Shown: positions 53,573 to 62,790 of the stretch, one piece after another
Layout: every line of letters starts with the position of its first letter
How positions within the stretch are numbered: position 1 is the stretch's first letter
Made by a program: the position numbers and the translations under genes
Assembly (NCBI RefSeq): GCF_011250555.1
Contig: NZ_JAANMZ010000007.1
Coordinates: forward strand, 51,552 to 115,551
Direction of reading: 5' to 3'
DNA: 64,000 nt
From: Bacillus sp. MM2020_4
GTDB taxonomy: Bacteria; Bacillota; Bacilli; Bacillales; Cytobacillaceae
The notes under the pieces: generated by a model
The model's input: the letters and a program-made list of their open reading frames with translations, nothing else
What the model was told of the DNA's origin: nothing
Databases searched by the model: none

Positions 53573-53671
53573 TAGCTAATTTTTATTTTGCCCAATTATT
53601 GACCTACTACCCCTTTGAAAAATAGCGATTATTGTTGAACGTTCCGAAAGGAATATCGTTCGTCGGTGGGG

Positions 53672-53767
53672 ATGAAAGACAGATGTGAAGGATGGATGAA
53701 GAGATTAGTCCTTCATAAGCGGGATGAAGGACTAAAGGGAAGGATGAAGGGATGAGTCCTTCATAAC
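53672..53767. repeat. GATGAAGG-rich repeat cluster with a 12-bp inverted pair
   Basis: GATGAAGG/GATGAA recurs at least five times, together with CCTTCAT in opposite orientation. TTAGTCCTTCAT (53705) and ATGAAGGACTAA (53724) are perfect inverted copies 7 bp apart; a third AGTCCTTCAT follows at 53755. The region is intergenic between two minus-strand genes. No coding potential or terminator T run was seen. Confidence 0.6.
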
Positions 53768-53796
53768 CTTGAAAAAGGGTAATCAAAACGCCTTCA

Positions 53797-55116
53797 TTAA
53801 AAAGTCACATCCACCATTCTCTTATATAAATCTAGTATCGATTGGCCATAGGTTGTCCCTGGCACCGCCCACTTGCCGTTTAAATCAGTCCACTTCGGGG
53901 CGGATCCCCTTTTTACTAATTGAAACCGCGGATCAACCAATGGATATTTCGGCGGCAATGGCTCAGTCGAAGCATAGGCGAATAAATGTTGAAGGTGAGC
54001 AAGGACTCCATCTTTGGAGTCAGCAAAACTGGCGCCAGGATGATCAGCATTAATCGCCCCGATCCCTGCAAAGTTGTTTTGCTCAGAACGAACGACACCG
54101 GTAAAACGGAAATAATTGGTTTCATGCAATGCCTGGGCAAAAGCGATGTCCCCCCTAATTCCATAAAACTTTCCGAAGTCTTGATAATAACTTCCAAGTT
54201 CCAATGCATCAGGATTCACCGTTTTCACAAACGAGTTCATTTGTTCCGCAGATAAACGGGTAGGCCCTAAAATAGAATCTGCTGCAGCAGCGACGCTAGT
54301 TTCTGCAATAAGAAAAGCATCCGCAATCCCAACTTGTTTCAGAACAGTTACTTGTTTTTCAGCATTTTCACGGTTTGAATAGGCACCAGCCTGAACACGG
54401 TACCAGGTCTTTCCAGAGATTATTGTAGGATTGACAAACGCATTGATTCCTTTCGCACCCAAGAATGCAACCCGCTCATTGGCGTTTTCCCTTGATTGGA
54501 ACGATCCTGCAATCACCTTGTAAAGTGTTCCAGCCACCGGATTCGTTGGTTCTGGTGGATTATTTGCTTTTCTTTTTAGATTAAAAGCGGCCCCCACCCC
54601 GTTTGCATGCCCCTGGGCTACAGCTTGACGCCAGGAGTTTTGTTTCAGTAAGGCGGCATCGTGGGTGCTGTCGATAAAGCCATTTTCTGATAAAAAAGCA
54701 GGCATCGCTGACTCACGTAAAACGTGGAAATTAGCCTTTTTTCGGCCGCGGTCCTTTAGCTGATTCACCTTCATGACCTCACGATGGATGATTTCCTGGT
54801 ATTTCGTTGTTGTACTTGTGTTAGAGAGACCGCTATAAATGTAGTCCTCATATCCTTGGGCAGAACCGCCGGCAGCGTTAATGTGAATCGCCAAAAAATA
54901 ATCTGCGCCCCAACTGTTGGCCTCGTTTGTCCGCTCCTGCAGGCTTTTACTGACATCAGTCGTGCGACTCATCTTTATTTCAATATCTTCATAACTGTTG
55001 GTTAAAATGGAGCGTAATTTCAGCGCTATATCTAACGTTATATCTTTCTCGTTTAGTCCATTACCTTGGGCGCCGGGGTCTTTGCCACCATGCCCCGGAT
55101 CTAAATAAAGCTTCAT
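53797..55116 (-). CDS. N-acetylmuramoyl-L-alanine amidase with SPOR repeats and glucosaminidase domain
   Basis: A 439-residue cell-wall hydrolase with no signal peptide. Residues 1-180 are a zinc Amidase_3 domain (LDPGHGGKDPGA with His9, AIHINAAGG, and the glutamate in FLSENGFI). Residues about 195-270 contain two SPOR-type repeats (YKVIAGSFQSRENANERVAFL and YRVQAGAYSNRENAEKQVTVL). Residues about 290-439 are a LytD-like glucosaminidase domain (FAQALHETNYFRFTG, NNFAGIGA). It would cut both the stem peptide and the glycan chain. Lack of a signal peptide recalls sporulation amidases such as CwlC, released at mother-cell lysis. Confidence 0.9.
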   Translation of the reverse strand: MKLYLDPGHGGKDPGAQGNGLNEKDITLDIALKLRSILTNSYEDIEIKMSRTTDVSKSLQERTNEANSWGADYFLAIHINAAGGSAQGYEDYIYSGLSNTSTTTKYQEIIHREVMKVNQLKDRGRKKANFHVLRESAMPAFLSENGFIDSTHDAALLKQNSWRQAVAQGHANGVGAAFNLKRKANNPPEPTNPVAGTLYKVIAGSFQSRENANERVAFLGAKGINAFVNPTIISGKTWYRVQAGAYSNRENAEKQVTVLKQVGIADAFLIAETSVAAAADSILGPTRLSAEQMNSFVKTVNPDALELGSYYQDFGKFYGIRGDIAFAQALHETNYFRFTGVVRSEQNNFAGIGAINADHPGASFADSKDGVLAHLQHLFAYASTEPLPPKYPLVDPRFQLVKRGSAPKWTDLNGKWAVPGTTYGQSILDLYKRMVDVTF

Positions 55117-55212
55117 AAATCATTCCTCCCATTCATTTTTAATGGTTGTACACTATATTCTATGGGGAAAATTCTATTTTGCGCGCAGTCTCGCCCGCCA
55201 GACACATGGTGA

Positions 55213-55245
55213 CAAAAAAGACCGGATTCATCGAGAATCTGGTCT
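55213..55245 (-). terminator. Terminator of the diguanylate cyclase gene
   Basis: Reading the minus strand, AGACCAGATTC pairs with GAATCCGGTCT, followed by TTTTT. It begins at the gene's stop codon. Confidence 0.75.
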
Positions 55246-56707
55246 ACCTTCGCATTAGTTCTGCTTTTTGACTTTTATAGTTGACCTTGTTCTTATACAT
55301 ATCTTGATCAGCCAATTCCAGCATTTCCTCTAACGTAATCGGAACATCTGGCTTATAGTGGTAATACCCATGACTAGCCGAAATCTGATAGGGCTTCTGT
55401 TTGCTGTCGTTGATAGCCTGAAATGACAGTTTGATGTGGTCCCATGCCTTCTCTGCGTCAGCGAGCTGCTTTTTTAGAAAAATAATAATAAATTCGTCAC
55501 CACCTAGGCGGAATAGGACATCCTGTGGCTCTAAGTGCAGGTTAATCGTTTCACAGCATGTTTTAATCAAATCGTCCCCAGTCGAATGTCCATAACGGTC
55601 ATTGACAATTTTTAAATTGTTTATATCGATATAACAAAGAATAAATTCCGTTTGACGAGGCCCTGCTGATTGCAGTTCGCGAAGCAGCTCGATGCCGCAT
55701 CGGCGATTTCTGACACCGGTCAGCATATCTATCGAGGCATGCTCGAGAAGTTCTGCTTCCTTCTTTTTCAAATCGGTAATATCGGTTGTATCGATTAACA
55801 TACACGTGTCGCCCATGTATTCAACCAATTCAAAATTAAGCAGCGACCATTTCTTAAGTTCCGTGGTAATTTGTTGCTCTGTCAGGTAGTTTCTGATACT
55901 CTTTTCCGCTTCCAGCCTTTTCAAAATCTCGTGTTGTTCATCAAGGGTTCGGAACAAATATCGTATCTCAAAGGATTCCGTGCGATGCGGATCCAAATGA
56001 TAGTATTCGATGGCCTGTTGATTCAAAAGCACAATCTCACCACTGGCTGATTTTGCAAGTATGAGAGGATTGGGATTGACAGTAAATAATCTGCGAAAAC
56101 TTTCCTCACTTTGGTTCAGTCTTGCCTGATTCAAAAAGTCATTTTTTCGAAATGAATAGAATGCTAGGGCAATGGTGAACGAAATGACTACGGTGCCGGT
56201 CGAGTTTATAAGCATTGATAAGTAGGAAAAGTGATTGGGATGTATGAAGAATAAACCAATCAGGAAGCCACTGTGGACAGTGACGAACTGGATAAGTAAA
56301 TTCCTTGGCCGGATGGGTAAAATAGCGGCAACCGCCAATAGAATGATGATATAAGCGTAAATGTTTCCTGTAAATAACTGACTGTTAATGGCGGAGACGG
56401 CCCCCATTAGTAAATAAAGGAGGATAAAGCCGTTCACCACTATACTCTTGGAAACTTTCTGGTTATCTAAGCGGTAAAGCATTAAAAAAATAATAGAAAT
56501 AATCAGCCCTGTTATGTGCACGGAGGCTAGCCCGATTTTAAAAATGGGAGCATCGAGATTCTTAAACAAAACAAAGTCGACAATGAAGAAACAAGGGTAG
56601 GTGAAGATCAACATATATGAAATGAGCTTCATTCTTTCATATAATTGCTCGTAGTTTGATTGATTAAATTCCTGGGTGGTAATGGAATTATCTCCTATGG
56701 ATCTCAT
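55244..56707 (-). CDS. Membrane-bound GGDEF diguanylate cyclase with PAS-like domain
   Basis: A 487-residue protein. About six membrane helices occupy residues 25-190. A PAS-like domain follows (about 200-310, SFRRLFTVNPNPLILAKSASGEIVLLNQQAIEYY), then a GGDEF domain (about 325-485) with DMLTGVRNRR, RYGHSTGDDLI and an intact RLGGDEFIIIFLKK. The product should be c-di-GMP. The site five residues before GGDEF reads EPQD rather than RxxD, so product feedback at the I-site is probably absent. ATG at 56707 has AAAGGA at good spacing; the frame is open to a TTG at 56734. Confidence 0.88.
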   Translation of the reverse strand: MRSIGDNSITTQEFNQSNYEQLYERMKLISYMLIFTYPCFFIVDFVLFKNLDAPIFKIGLASVHITGLIISIIFLMLYRLDNQKVSKSIVVNGFILLYLLMGAVSAINSQLFTGNIYAYIIILLAVAAILPIRPRNLLIQFVTVHSGFLIGLFFIHPNHFSYLSMLINSTGTVVISFTIALAFYSFRKNDFLNQARLNQSEESFRRLFTVNPNPLILAKSASGEIVLLNQQAIEYYHLDPHRTESFEIRYLFRTLDEQHEILKRLEAEKSIRNYLTEQQITTELKKWSLLNFELVEYMGDTCMLIDTTDITDLKKKEAELLEHASIDMLTGVRNRRCGIELLRELQSAGPRQTEFILCYIDINNLKIVNDRYGHSTGDDLIKTCCETINLHLEPQDVLFRLGGDEFIIIFLKKQLADAEKAWDHIKLSFQAINDSKQKPYQISASHGYYHYKPDVPITLEEMLELADQDMYKNKVNYKSQKAELMRR

Positions 56708-56885
56708 GTATATCATCCTTTTTCCCTGTCTCAACCAAATTTTAGCATAGTTTGGGATGCTTGTCAGAATGGACGTAATAGTTAATTATTTGGGTAATAT
56801 TGGTCAACGCTTGGAACAAGCTGTTTTTTCTGAAAAATGCTATAATGGTGGACGTGAATGAAATTCTAGCTAAGGGGAAATGACT

Positions 56886-57857
56886 ATGATTCTCGTCGTT
56901 GGCGGAGCTGGTTACATTGGTAGCCATGTGGTAAAGGAATTAGTTGAAACAGAAGAGGTCGTCGTACTCGATAACCTTTCGACAGGGCGTCGCGCAGCCG
57001 TTGATAGTCGGGCGATCTTTGTCAAAGGGGATCTCGGCAATGTGGATGATGTTCTCATGGTTTTTAGAAGCTATCCCATCAAAGCGGTGATGCACTTTGC
57101 TGCCTACAGTTTGGTCGGGGAGTCGGTTGTGGATCCCTTGAAATATTATCAAAATAATGTCGCGTCTACTATTACACTATTAAAAGTTATGATGAAATTC
57201 AAGGTGAAAAAGTTTATTTTTTCCTCAACTGCGGCGACTTATGGAATCCCTGATGTTAAGTTGATTGATGAGACAAGTGCTACGACGCCGATTAATCCTT
57301 ATGGGCGGTCCAAATTAATGGTGGAGCAGATTCTTGCGGATCTTGCGGCATCTGATGGGCTGAAGTATGTGGTTTTGCGGTACTTTAATGCGGCCGGGGC
57401 CCATGCATCTGCAAGGATTGGCGAAAGTCATGATCCGGAAACCCATCTTATCCCGATTGTTCTTCAACAGCTGCTAGGTAAGCGGGAAAAGATTTCTGTC
57501 TTTGGCGCAGATTACGATACACCGGATGGCACATGTATTCGTGATTACATTCATGTCACGGATTTGGCACATGCTCATATTCTTGCCCTTCAGGCGTTGG
57601 TGGCAGGCAAGAAATCAACGGAAGTCTATAATCTTGGCAATGGCCTTGGTTATTCTGTTAAAGAGGTTATTGAAACATGTGAAAAAGTCACTGGCGTGAA
57701 GGCAAATGTAGAAATCGCCGACCGCCGCGCGGGTGATCCCGCAAGACTTGTGGCTTCTGCGGATAAAATTTTCTCTGAATTAGGCTGGAAAGCGGAGCGG
57801 AATTTAGAAAAAATCATTGCTGATGCCTGGAAGTGGCATCGGAATCAGGAATATTAA
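56886..57857 (+). CDS. galE: UDP-glucose 4-epimerase paralogue (GalE-like)
   Basis: A 323-residue enzyme with [24 protein letters not shown] and the catalytic NPYGRSKLMVEQ, then RYFNAAGAHASARIGE. It is clearly different in sequence from the galE at 39889. It may be the housekeeping epimerase, or act on UDP-GlcNAc or UDP-uronic acids. ATG at 56886 is eight bases after GGGG; the ATG at 56880 is too close. A TGCTATAAT extended -10 box lies at 56838-56846. Confidence 0.9.
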   Translation: MILVVGGAGYIGSHVVKELVETEEVVVLDNLSTGRRAAVDSRAIFVKGDLGNVDDVLMVFRSYPIKAVMHFAAYSLVGESVVDPLKYYQNNVASTITLLKVMMKFKVKKFIFSSTAATYGIPDVKLIDETSATTPINPYGRSKLMVEQILADLAASDGLKYVVLRYFNAAGAHASARIGESHDPETHLIPIVLQQLLGKREKISVFGADYDTPDGTCIRDYIHVTDLAHAHILALQALVAGKKSTEVYNLGNGLGYSVKEVIETCEKVTGVKANVEIADRRAGDPARLVASADKIFSELGWKAERNLEKIIADAWKWHRNQEY

Positions 57858-57874
57858 ATGTATAAAAAATGTTC

Positions 57875-57910
57875 TGCTCACCCTTCAATGAGGGTGAGCA
57901 TTGTTTTTTT
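57875..57910 (+). terminator. Intrinsic terminator after the galE paralogue
   Basis: TGCTCACCCT pairs exactly with AGGGTGAGCA around TCAATG, then TTG and a run of 12 T. Confidence 0.92.
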
Positions 57911-58097
57911 TTTTAGGGTATTTTTTTGACTAGTTTCTGTTGTTTTTAAAAAATAAGTAAAAAGTATTGAAATAACCCCCATAACGTATCATGATATTTA
58001 CAAATGTTATAATATAGAACAAATGAAATCGGACTGTCAAGTAATACTCAGTACAAACTTGCACACAAAATGAGTGGGGAATGGTAAAAAGTTGGAC

Positions 58098-58111
58098 TGA
58101 AAACGGTTTCA
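58098..58111 (+). promoter_or_regulatory. cre (CcpA-binding) site upstream of the PTS operon
   Basis: TGAAAACGGTTTCA is a full 14-bp palindrome and very close to the cre consensus (TGWAARCGYTWNCW). It lies about 50 bp before the regulator gene, overlapping a weak -35 (TTTCAA - 18 bp - TACAAT at 58131), so the operon should be under catabolite repression. Confidence 0.8.
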
Positions 58112-58159
58112 AATTTTGCAACATTTCAAATACAATAGAAATAGAAGGAGGTTGTAGTC

Positions 58160-60202
58160 ATGTTCCTTGATGATCGAAGTGTCAATATATTACATGAATT
58201 GATCAGAACTCCGCAAATAAAAAATAAGGAACTAGAAGATAAATTTAACCTAAGCAGAAGACAAGTCGCCTATTCACTGGAAAAGATTAATCAGTGGCTG
58301 CAAACGAAAAATTTAGTTCCGATTACAAAAAGTAGAAACGGGAATTTTATTATCGATAAAAAAATATTTGCCCACTTTTCAGATGGGACTTCCCATTCTG
58401 GCAATCTGAAAGAATATATTCCAACTGAAAAAGAAAGAGCACTTTTAATCATTTTATACTTATTAGGTAAAAGAGAAGGCATTTCTCTCTTCCATATTAT
58501 TGATCTCTTAAACGTAAGTAAAAATACCGGTATTAGTGATATAAAGGAAGCAGCAGAATTGATTAAAAAATACTCCCTTTCCATTGTTTATACCCGGTCG
58601 GGGGGATATGACATCATTGGTGACGAGTTCCAAATCCGGAAACTGTTAATCGTCGTCGTGAAATCCGTTTTAAACTTTTTTAATGGCCACCACTATTTCG
58701 AGAAATTTTTACACCTAGATATTTCCTCAACCCAGGAAAAAGTAAGATCAATAGAGGAATCATTAAACATTCACTTAACAGATGAAAGCTATGAAAGTTT
58801 GCCCTATATGATTGAACTTATCTTTAGTAGAATCGAACAAGGCCATCTTCTCCATGCAGACTTTTTTGTTGGTCTAGACGAGCTGGCAGATACGGAAGAA
58901 TATGCAGCATCAAAGCTGCTCCTTAAAGAGGATATGGAAATACCGATCCCGGAAAGAATCTGGCTGACCCTGCAGCTGCTTACCTCCAATGTTCGCTCGG
59001 CTGATATTCTGACAAATGAACGCATTCAGGATTTAAAAACAGCAATTGGCCGTATGATTGAGCTTTTTGAAAAGAAAACCTGCCTCTTCATTGTCGACAA
59101 AGAGGACATTTTGGACAAATTATTGCTCCATATGCGTCCCGCCTATTACCGAATCAAATATCATTTAACCCTTAAAAATCAATTTTCTGCCAAGATGATT
59201 GAAGAGTACATGGACTTGCATGAAATGGTTACCGCCTCGATTGAACCACTTGAAAACCTAATGGGCGAGACATTCCCACCCGGTGAAATTGCCTTTATCA
59301 CGATGTTTCTTGCCGGGCAGCTGATTAAACAAGGGGAAGAACTGAATAAAAAGAAACGAGCATTAGTTGTCTGTACAAATGGGCTGACCATTTCAAAAAT
59401 CATGCAGCAAACGCTAAAGGAAATATTCCCTGAATTTTATTTTGCCGAAAGCCTTTCGTTGCGGCAGTTCCAAGAATATCCGCTTGATTACGAGATTGTC
59501 TTTAGCACAATCCCGGTTCAGTCGGAGAAGCCAATGTATTTGATCAATCCATTAATGACCTTAAGCGAAAAAGAGTCCTTACGGAAACAAGTGATCAATA
59601 CCATCGACAAGGAAAGTTATGCAACCATTAACATTAGTAGATTGATAGCGACCATTAAGGAGAATGCCATTGTCACAGATGAAATGGCCTTACTCACCTC
59701 TTTGTCGAAGCTGTTTCAAGAGGGACAGAAGAATGAGCCGAAAGAGGTTAAAAATGTCACCTACGGATTGCAGCAGTTTTTACCAAGTGAATTTATTCAA
59801 CTAAGAGACCAGGTGGAAACATGGCAGGAAGCCATTACCATCGCCTGCGAACCGCTTGTCAAAAGCAATATCGTCAAACCGTCCTATGTGACAATGTTAA
59901 TTGAAGAAAATGATCACAAGCAGATTTATAGTTTCTTAGGTAGTAAGATGGCGATTCCGCATGGTGCACCTGAAAAAGGAGTCATGGCGGATGCGTTTGC
60001 GATGCTTATTCTAAAACAACCTGTTGAATTTGCAAACGGCCATAAGGTATCCATCGTTACACCGCTCGCTATATATAATCAAAACCGTCATTTAAAGGCA
60101 CTAGCACAACTAGTTGAACTTGCTGAGGATGAAGAAAAGATCTCCAAGCTGCTCGATGTAAACGATAGTTCAGATGCCTGGTTTATCGTGAATGGCTGTT
60201 GA
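58160..60202 (+). CDS. PRD-containing BglG/MtlR-type transcriptional activator with EIIB and EIIA domains
   Basis: A 680-residue regulator: two N-terminal helix-turn-helix regions (1-130, LSRRQVAYSLEKINQWL), two PTS regulation domains (about 175-385, with ADILTNERIQDLKTAIG and MRPAYYRIKYHLTLKN), an EIIB-like domain (about 390-480, RALVVCTNGLTISKIMQQTL) and an EIIA-like domain (about 540-680) with His601 in IPHGAPEKG. PTS components phosphorylate the PRDs and switch activity. It heads the operon whose EIIA, EIIC and EIIB genes follow, so it is probably their activator. Confidence 0.9.
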   Translation: MFLDDRSVNILHELIRTPQIKNKELEDKFNLSRRQVAYSLEKINQWLQTKNLVPITKSRNGNFIIDKKIFAHFSDGTSHSGNLKEYIPTEKERALLIILYLLGKREGISLFHIIDLLNVSKNTGISDIKEAAELIKKYSLSIVYTRSGGYDIIGDEFQIRKLLIVVVKSVLNFFNGHHYFEKFLHLDISSTQEKVRSIEESLNIHLTDESYESLPYMIELIFSRIEQGHLLHADFFVGLDELADTEEYAASKLLLKEDMEIPIPERIWLTLQLLTSNVRSADILTNERIQDLKTAIGRMIELFEKKTCLFIVDKEDILDKLLLHMRPAYYRIKYHLTLKNQFSAKMIEEYMDLHEMVTASIEPLENLMGETFPPGEIAFITMFLAGQLIKQGEELNKKKRALVVCTNGLTISKIMQQTLKEIFPEFYFAESLSLRQFQEYPLDYEIVFSTIPVQSEKPMYLINPLMTLSEKESLRKQVINTIDKESYATINISRLIATIKENAIVTDEMALLTSLSKLFQEGQKNEPKEVKNVTYGLQQFLPSEFIQLRDQVETWQEAITIACEPLVKSNIVKPSYVTMLIEENDHKQIYSFLGSKMAIPHGAPEKGVMADAFAMLILKQPVEFANGHKVSIVTPLAIYNQNRHLKALAQLVELAEDEEKISKLLDVNDSSDAWFIVNGC

Positions 60203-60221
60203 ATTGTTAGGGGGAACCACC

Positions 60222-60677
60222 ATGTTTTTTGATAAAAAAATAACCTTTTTTGACCTAGAAGCAACCGATCGAGAGGATGCATTACGCCAAATGGCTGAAT
60301 CTTTACAGGCAGCAGAGCTTGTATCTGCCTCATTTGAAGAAGGAATTATAAAACGAGAAGAAACATTTCCAACAGGACTAGCGGTAGAACCATATGGGGT
60401 AGCCATTCCACATACAGATGCCGATAAGGTCTTTACACCGCAAATTGCTTTCGCATCTTTGAAAAATCCCGTCAAGTTCCAAATGATGGGCAATGGGCAA
60501 GAAGAGGTAGATGTTTCCTTAATCTTCATGCTGGCCTTAAAAAAGGCGGAAGACCAACTGACGATGCTGCAACGGCTAATGGGAATTTTCCAAGATCAAG
60601 CATTACTAACAGAATTTGCAGCCTGTAAAAATCAGTGCCAGTTGGAAGGACTGTTAAGCAGGGTTGGGCTTGAATAG
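60222..60677 (+). CDS. PTS EIIA component (fructose/mannitol-type, galactitol system)
   Basis: A 151-residue EIIA domain with the phosphorylated His64 in GVAIPHTDADKV and the C-terminal helix ADQLTMLQRLMGIFQDQALL. It takes phosphate from HPr and passes it to the EIIB encoded at 62791. ATG at 60222 is chosen because TTAGGGGG precedes it; an ATG at 60192 lies in the end of the regulator gene. Confidence 0.9.
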   Translation: MFFDKKITFFDLEATDREDALRQMAESLQAAELVSASFEEGIIKREETFPTGLAVEPYGVAIPHTDADKVFTPQIAFASLKNPVKFQMMGNGQEEVDVSLIFMLALKKAEDQLTMLQRLMGIFQDQALLTEFAACKNQCQLEGLLSRVGLE

Positions 60678-60718
60678 AGGATTGTGCTTGAAAAAAATGA
60701 TAAAAGGGGGACTTTACA

Positions 60719-62077
60719 ATGTCAGTGTTACAATGGTTCGTTGATCTTGGTGCGAGCGTTATGCTGCCCATTCTATTGTTTATCTTCGGTCTTATTTTAG
60801 GGACCAAACCAGGGAAGGCCTTTAAAGCAGGGTTAACGGTTGGGATTGGTTTCGTCGGTTTGAACCTCGTCATTGGTTTGTTAACGAATAGCTTAGGACC
60901 TGCGGCAAAGGCGATGGTAGATAATTTCGGCTTCCACCTAGGTACGATTGATGTCGGCTGGCCAGCTGCAGCAGCCATTTCCTACGGTACAGCGTTAGGA
61001 AGTTTAGCGATTCCATTAGGTATTGGAATCAACGTGGTCTTACTGTTAACCGGGCTGACAAAGACACTTGATGTGGACATTTGGGATTATTGGCACTGTG
61101 CCTTCACTGGTTCCCTTGTCTATGCATTAACTGGAAACTTTGCTCTTGGCCTATATACCATTGCGATTCACTTGGTCGTGATTTTCTTCCTTGGGGACTT
61201 GATTGCCAAAGATATCAGCAAATTTTACGGATTTTCAAATATCACTTTCCCACACGGTGCATCCGCGCCATCCTATTTAGTGGCGAAACCATTAAACTGG
61301 GTGTTTGATAGAATACCAGGCTTTAACAAATTAGAAGCTGATCCAGAATCCATCCAAAAAAGAATCGGAATATTCGGTGATTCTACTGTTATGGGTGTGT
61401 TAATTGGTATCGTCATCGGAATCCTTGCAGGATATAATGTGACGGAGATCATGCAGCTTGCCGTTCAAACTGGAGCCGTTATGATGTTAATGCCGCGGAT
61501 GGTATCGCTCTTAATGGAAGGACTTTCGCCAATTTCCGAGGCAGCAAGTGATTTTGTCAGAAAGCGTATGCCAGGCCGTGATTTATATATTGGGATGGAT
61601 AGTGCCTTGTCTGTTGGTCACCCAGCCGTTCTTTCTGCATCCTTAATCATTGTGCCAATCACGTTATTCTTAGCCGTTATTTTACCAGGAAATAAGGTAT
61701 TACCATTTGGAGACTTAGCCACCATTCCGTTCTTAGTCTGCTTAATGACACCTGTATTCAGAGGGAATATTATCCGTACCGTTGTCGCCGGAACCATTTA
61801 TATGGCCGTTGGTTTGTTAATTGCTTCATGGGCAGCACCATTAATCACGGATTCAGCCTTAGCTGCCAAGTTTGATATGGCTGGAAATTCAAGCATTTCT
61901 GCTCTCGTGGATGGTGCTGTATGGACGACATTCATCTTTGTCGGATTGGCAAAGGTACTCAGCTGGGCAGGGATCACCATCATTGGTCTGATTGCCTTTG
62001 GAGGGTTATTCTACTTAAACAAAATTAAACCGAAACGTGACGCAAAGCTCGGAAAAGATCAGAGCGCTAGTCTTTAA
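60719..62077 (+). CDS. PTS EIIC component, galactitol family
   Basis: A 452-residue permease of the Gat family with about ten to twelve helices. Typical segments are LGTKPGKAFKAGLTVGIGFVGLNLVIGLL, VDVGWPAAAAISYGT-like IDVGWPAAAAISYGTALG, and ISEAASDFVRKRMPGRDLYIGMDSAL. Gat-type EIIC proteins import hexitols, pentitols or ketoses. The substrate here is unknown. Confidence 0.9.
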   Translation: MSVLQWFVDLGASVMLPILLFIFGLILGTKPGKAFKAGLTVGIGFVGLNLVIGLLTNSLGPAAKAMVDNFGFHLGTIDVGWPAAAAISYGTALGSLAIPLGIGINVVLLLTGLTKTLDVDIWDYWHCAFTGSLVYALTGNFALGLYTIAIHLVVIFFLGDLIAKDISKFYGFSNITFPHGASAPSYLVAKPLNWVFDRIPGFNKLEADPESIQKRIGIFGDSTVMGVLIGIVIGILAGYNVTEIMQLAVQTGAVMMLMPRMVSLLMEGLSPISEAASDFVRKRMPGRDLYIGMDSALSVGHPAVLSASLIIVPITLFLAVILPGNKVLPFGDLATIPFLVCLMTPVFRGNIIRTVVAGTIYMAVGLLIASWAAPLITDSALAAKFDMAGNSSISALVDGAVWTTFIFVGLAKVLSWAGITIIGLIAFGGLFYLNKIKPKRDAKLGKDQSASL

Positions 62078-62115
62078 AATCTAGCATTTAATAGTAAGAG
62101 GAGGTGGTGAAATCA

Positions 62116-62784
62116 ATGTTAGAGAACTTCAAGCAATTAGTCTGTGAAGTAAATAAAGCACTGAAAGAGTTAAACTTAGTTAAATGGACGAGTGGAAATG
62201 TAAGTTTCAGAGACCGGGAGAGTAATCTAGTCATCATTAAACCAAGCGGTGTTCACTTTGATGCCTTAAAATCCGAGGATATGGTCATCGTTGATTTGGA
62301 TGGCAGGGTAATCGAAGGCAAGTTAAAGCCATCCGTGGACACGGCCAGCCATTTATATGTATACAAACATCGGGATGATATTCATAGTATTGTCCATACC
62401 CACTCCCCGTTCGCAACCAGCTTTGCGATTCGGGGGTTAGATCTTCCTTCCTACACGACGACCGCGGCGAACATCTTTAAGGATCGTGTTCCGTGTTCAG
62501 ACTTTGCGGCTATTGGTGAGGAAGAAGTAGGGAAACAAATCATTGACCATATTGGCGATTCACCTGCCGTATTGCTTCGAAGTCACGGGGTGTTCACGGT
62601 AGGAAAAGATATCGAGCATGCATTGAAGGCGGCTGTTATTTTAGAGGAAACAGCAGAATATGCTCATTATGCAACCTTGCATGAGCCTGATCTCATGCCG
62701 CTAAGCAAAGAGGTCATTGCCTCTTGCAACCATTTTTATAAAACGTCCTATGGACAAACAAACCAAACTACGATAAAAGGATGA
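62116..62784 (+). CDS. Class II aldolase/adducin-family enzyme, AraD/UlaF-like
   Basis: A 222-residue zinc enzyme. Zinc-binding histidines are in VHTHSPFAT and in LLRSHGVFTVG; the N-terminal WTSGNVSFRD and KPSGVHFDAL bind the phosphate. KPSVDTASH has Asp where fuculose-phosphate aldolase has its catalytic Glu, the pattern of L-ribulose-5-phosphate 4-epimerases (AraD/UlaF). It probably epimerises or cleaves the sugar phosphate delivered by the PTS. ATG at 62116 follows GAGGTGGT; GTG at 62104 is inside that site. Confidence 0.75.
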   Translation: MLENFKQLVCEVNKALKELNLVKWTSGNVSFRDRESNLVIIKPSGVHFDALKSEDMVIVDLDGRVIEGKLKPSVDTASHLYVYKHRDDIHSIVHTHSPFATSFAIRGLDLPSYTTTAANIFKDRVPCSDFAAIGEEEVGKQIIDHIGDSPAVLLRSHGVFTVGKDIEHALKAAVILEETAEYAHYATLHEPDLMPLSKEVIASCNHFYKTSYGQTNQTTIKG

Positions 62785-62790
62785 TGAAAA

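Noticed and set aside
53502..53600. Guanine riboswitch ahead of the purine permease
   Set aside because: The conserved purine aptamer core (TATAA...GTTTCTACC type) is absent from the leader.
53672..53767. CRISPR or tandem protein-coding repeat
   Set aside because: Repeat words occur in both orientations with irregular spacing, and no reading frame continues through them.
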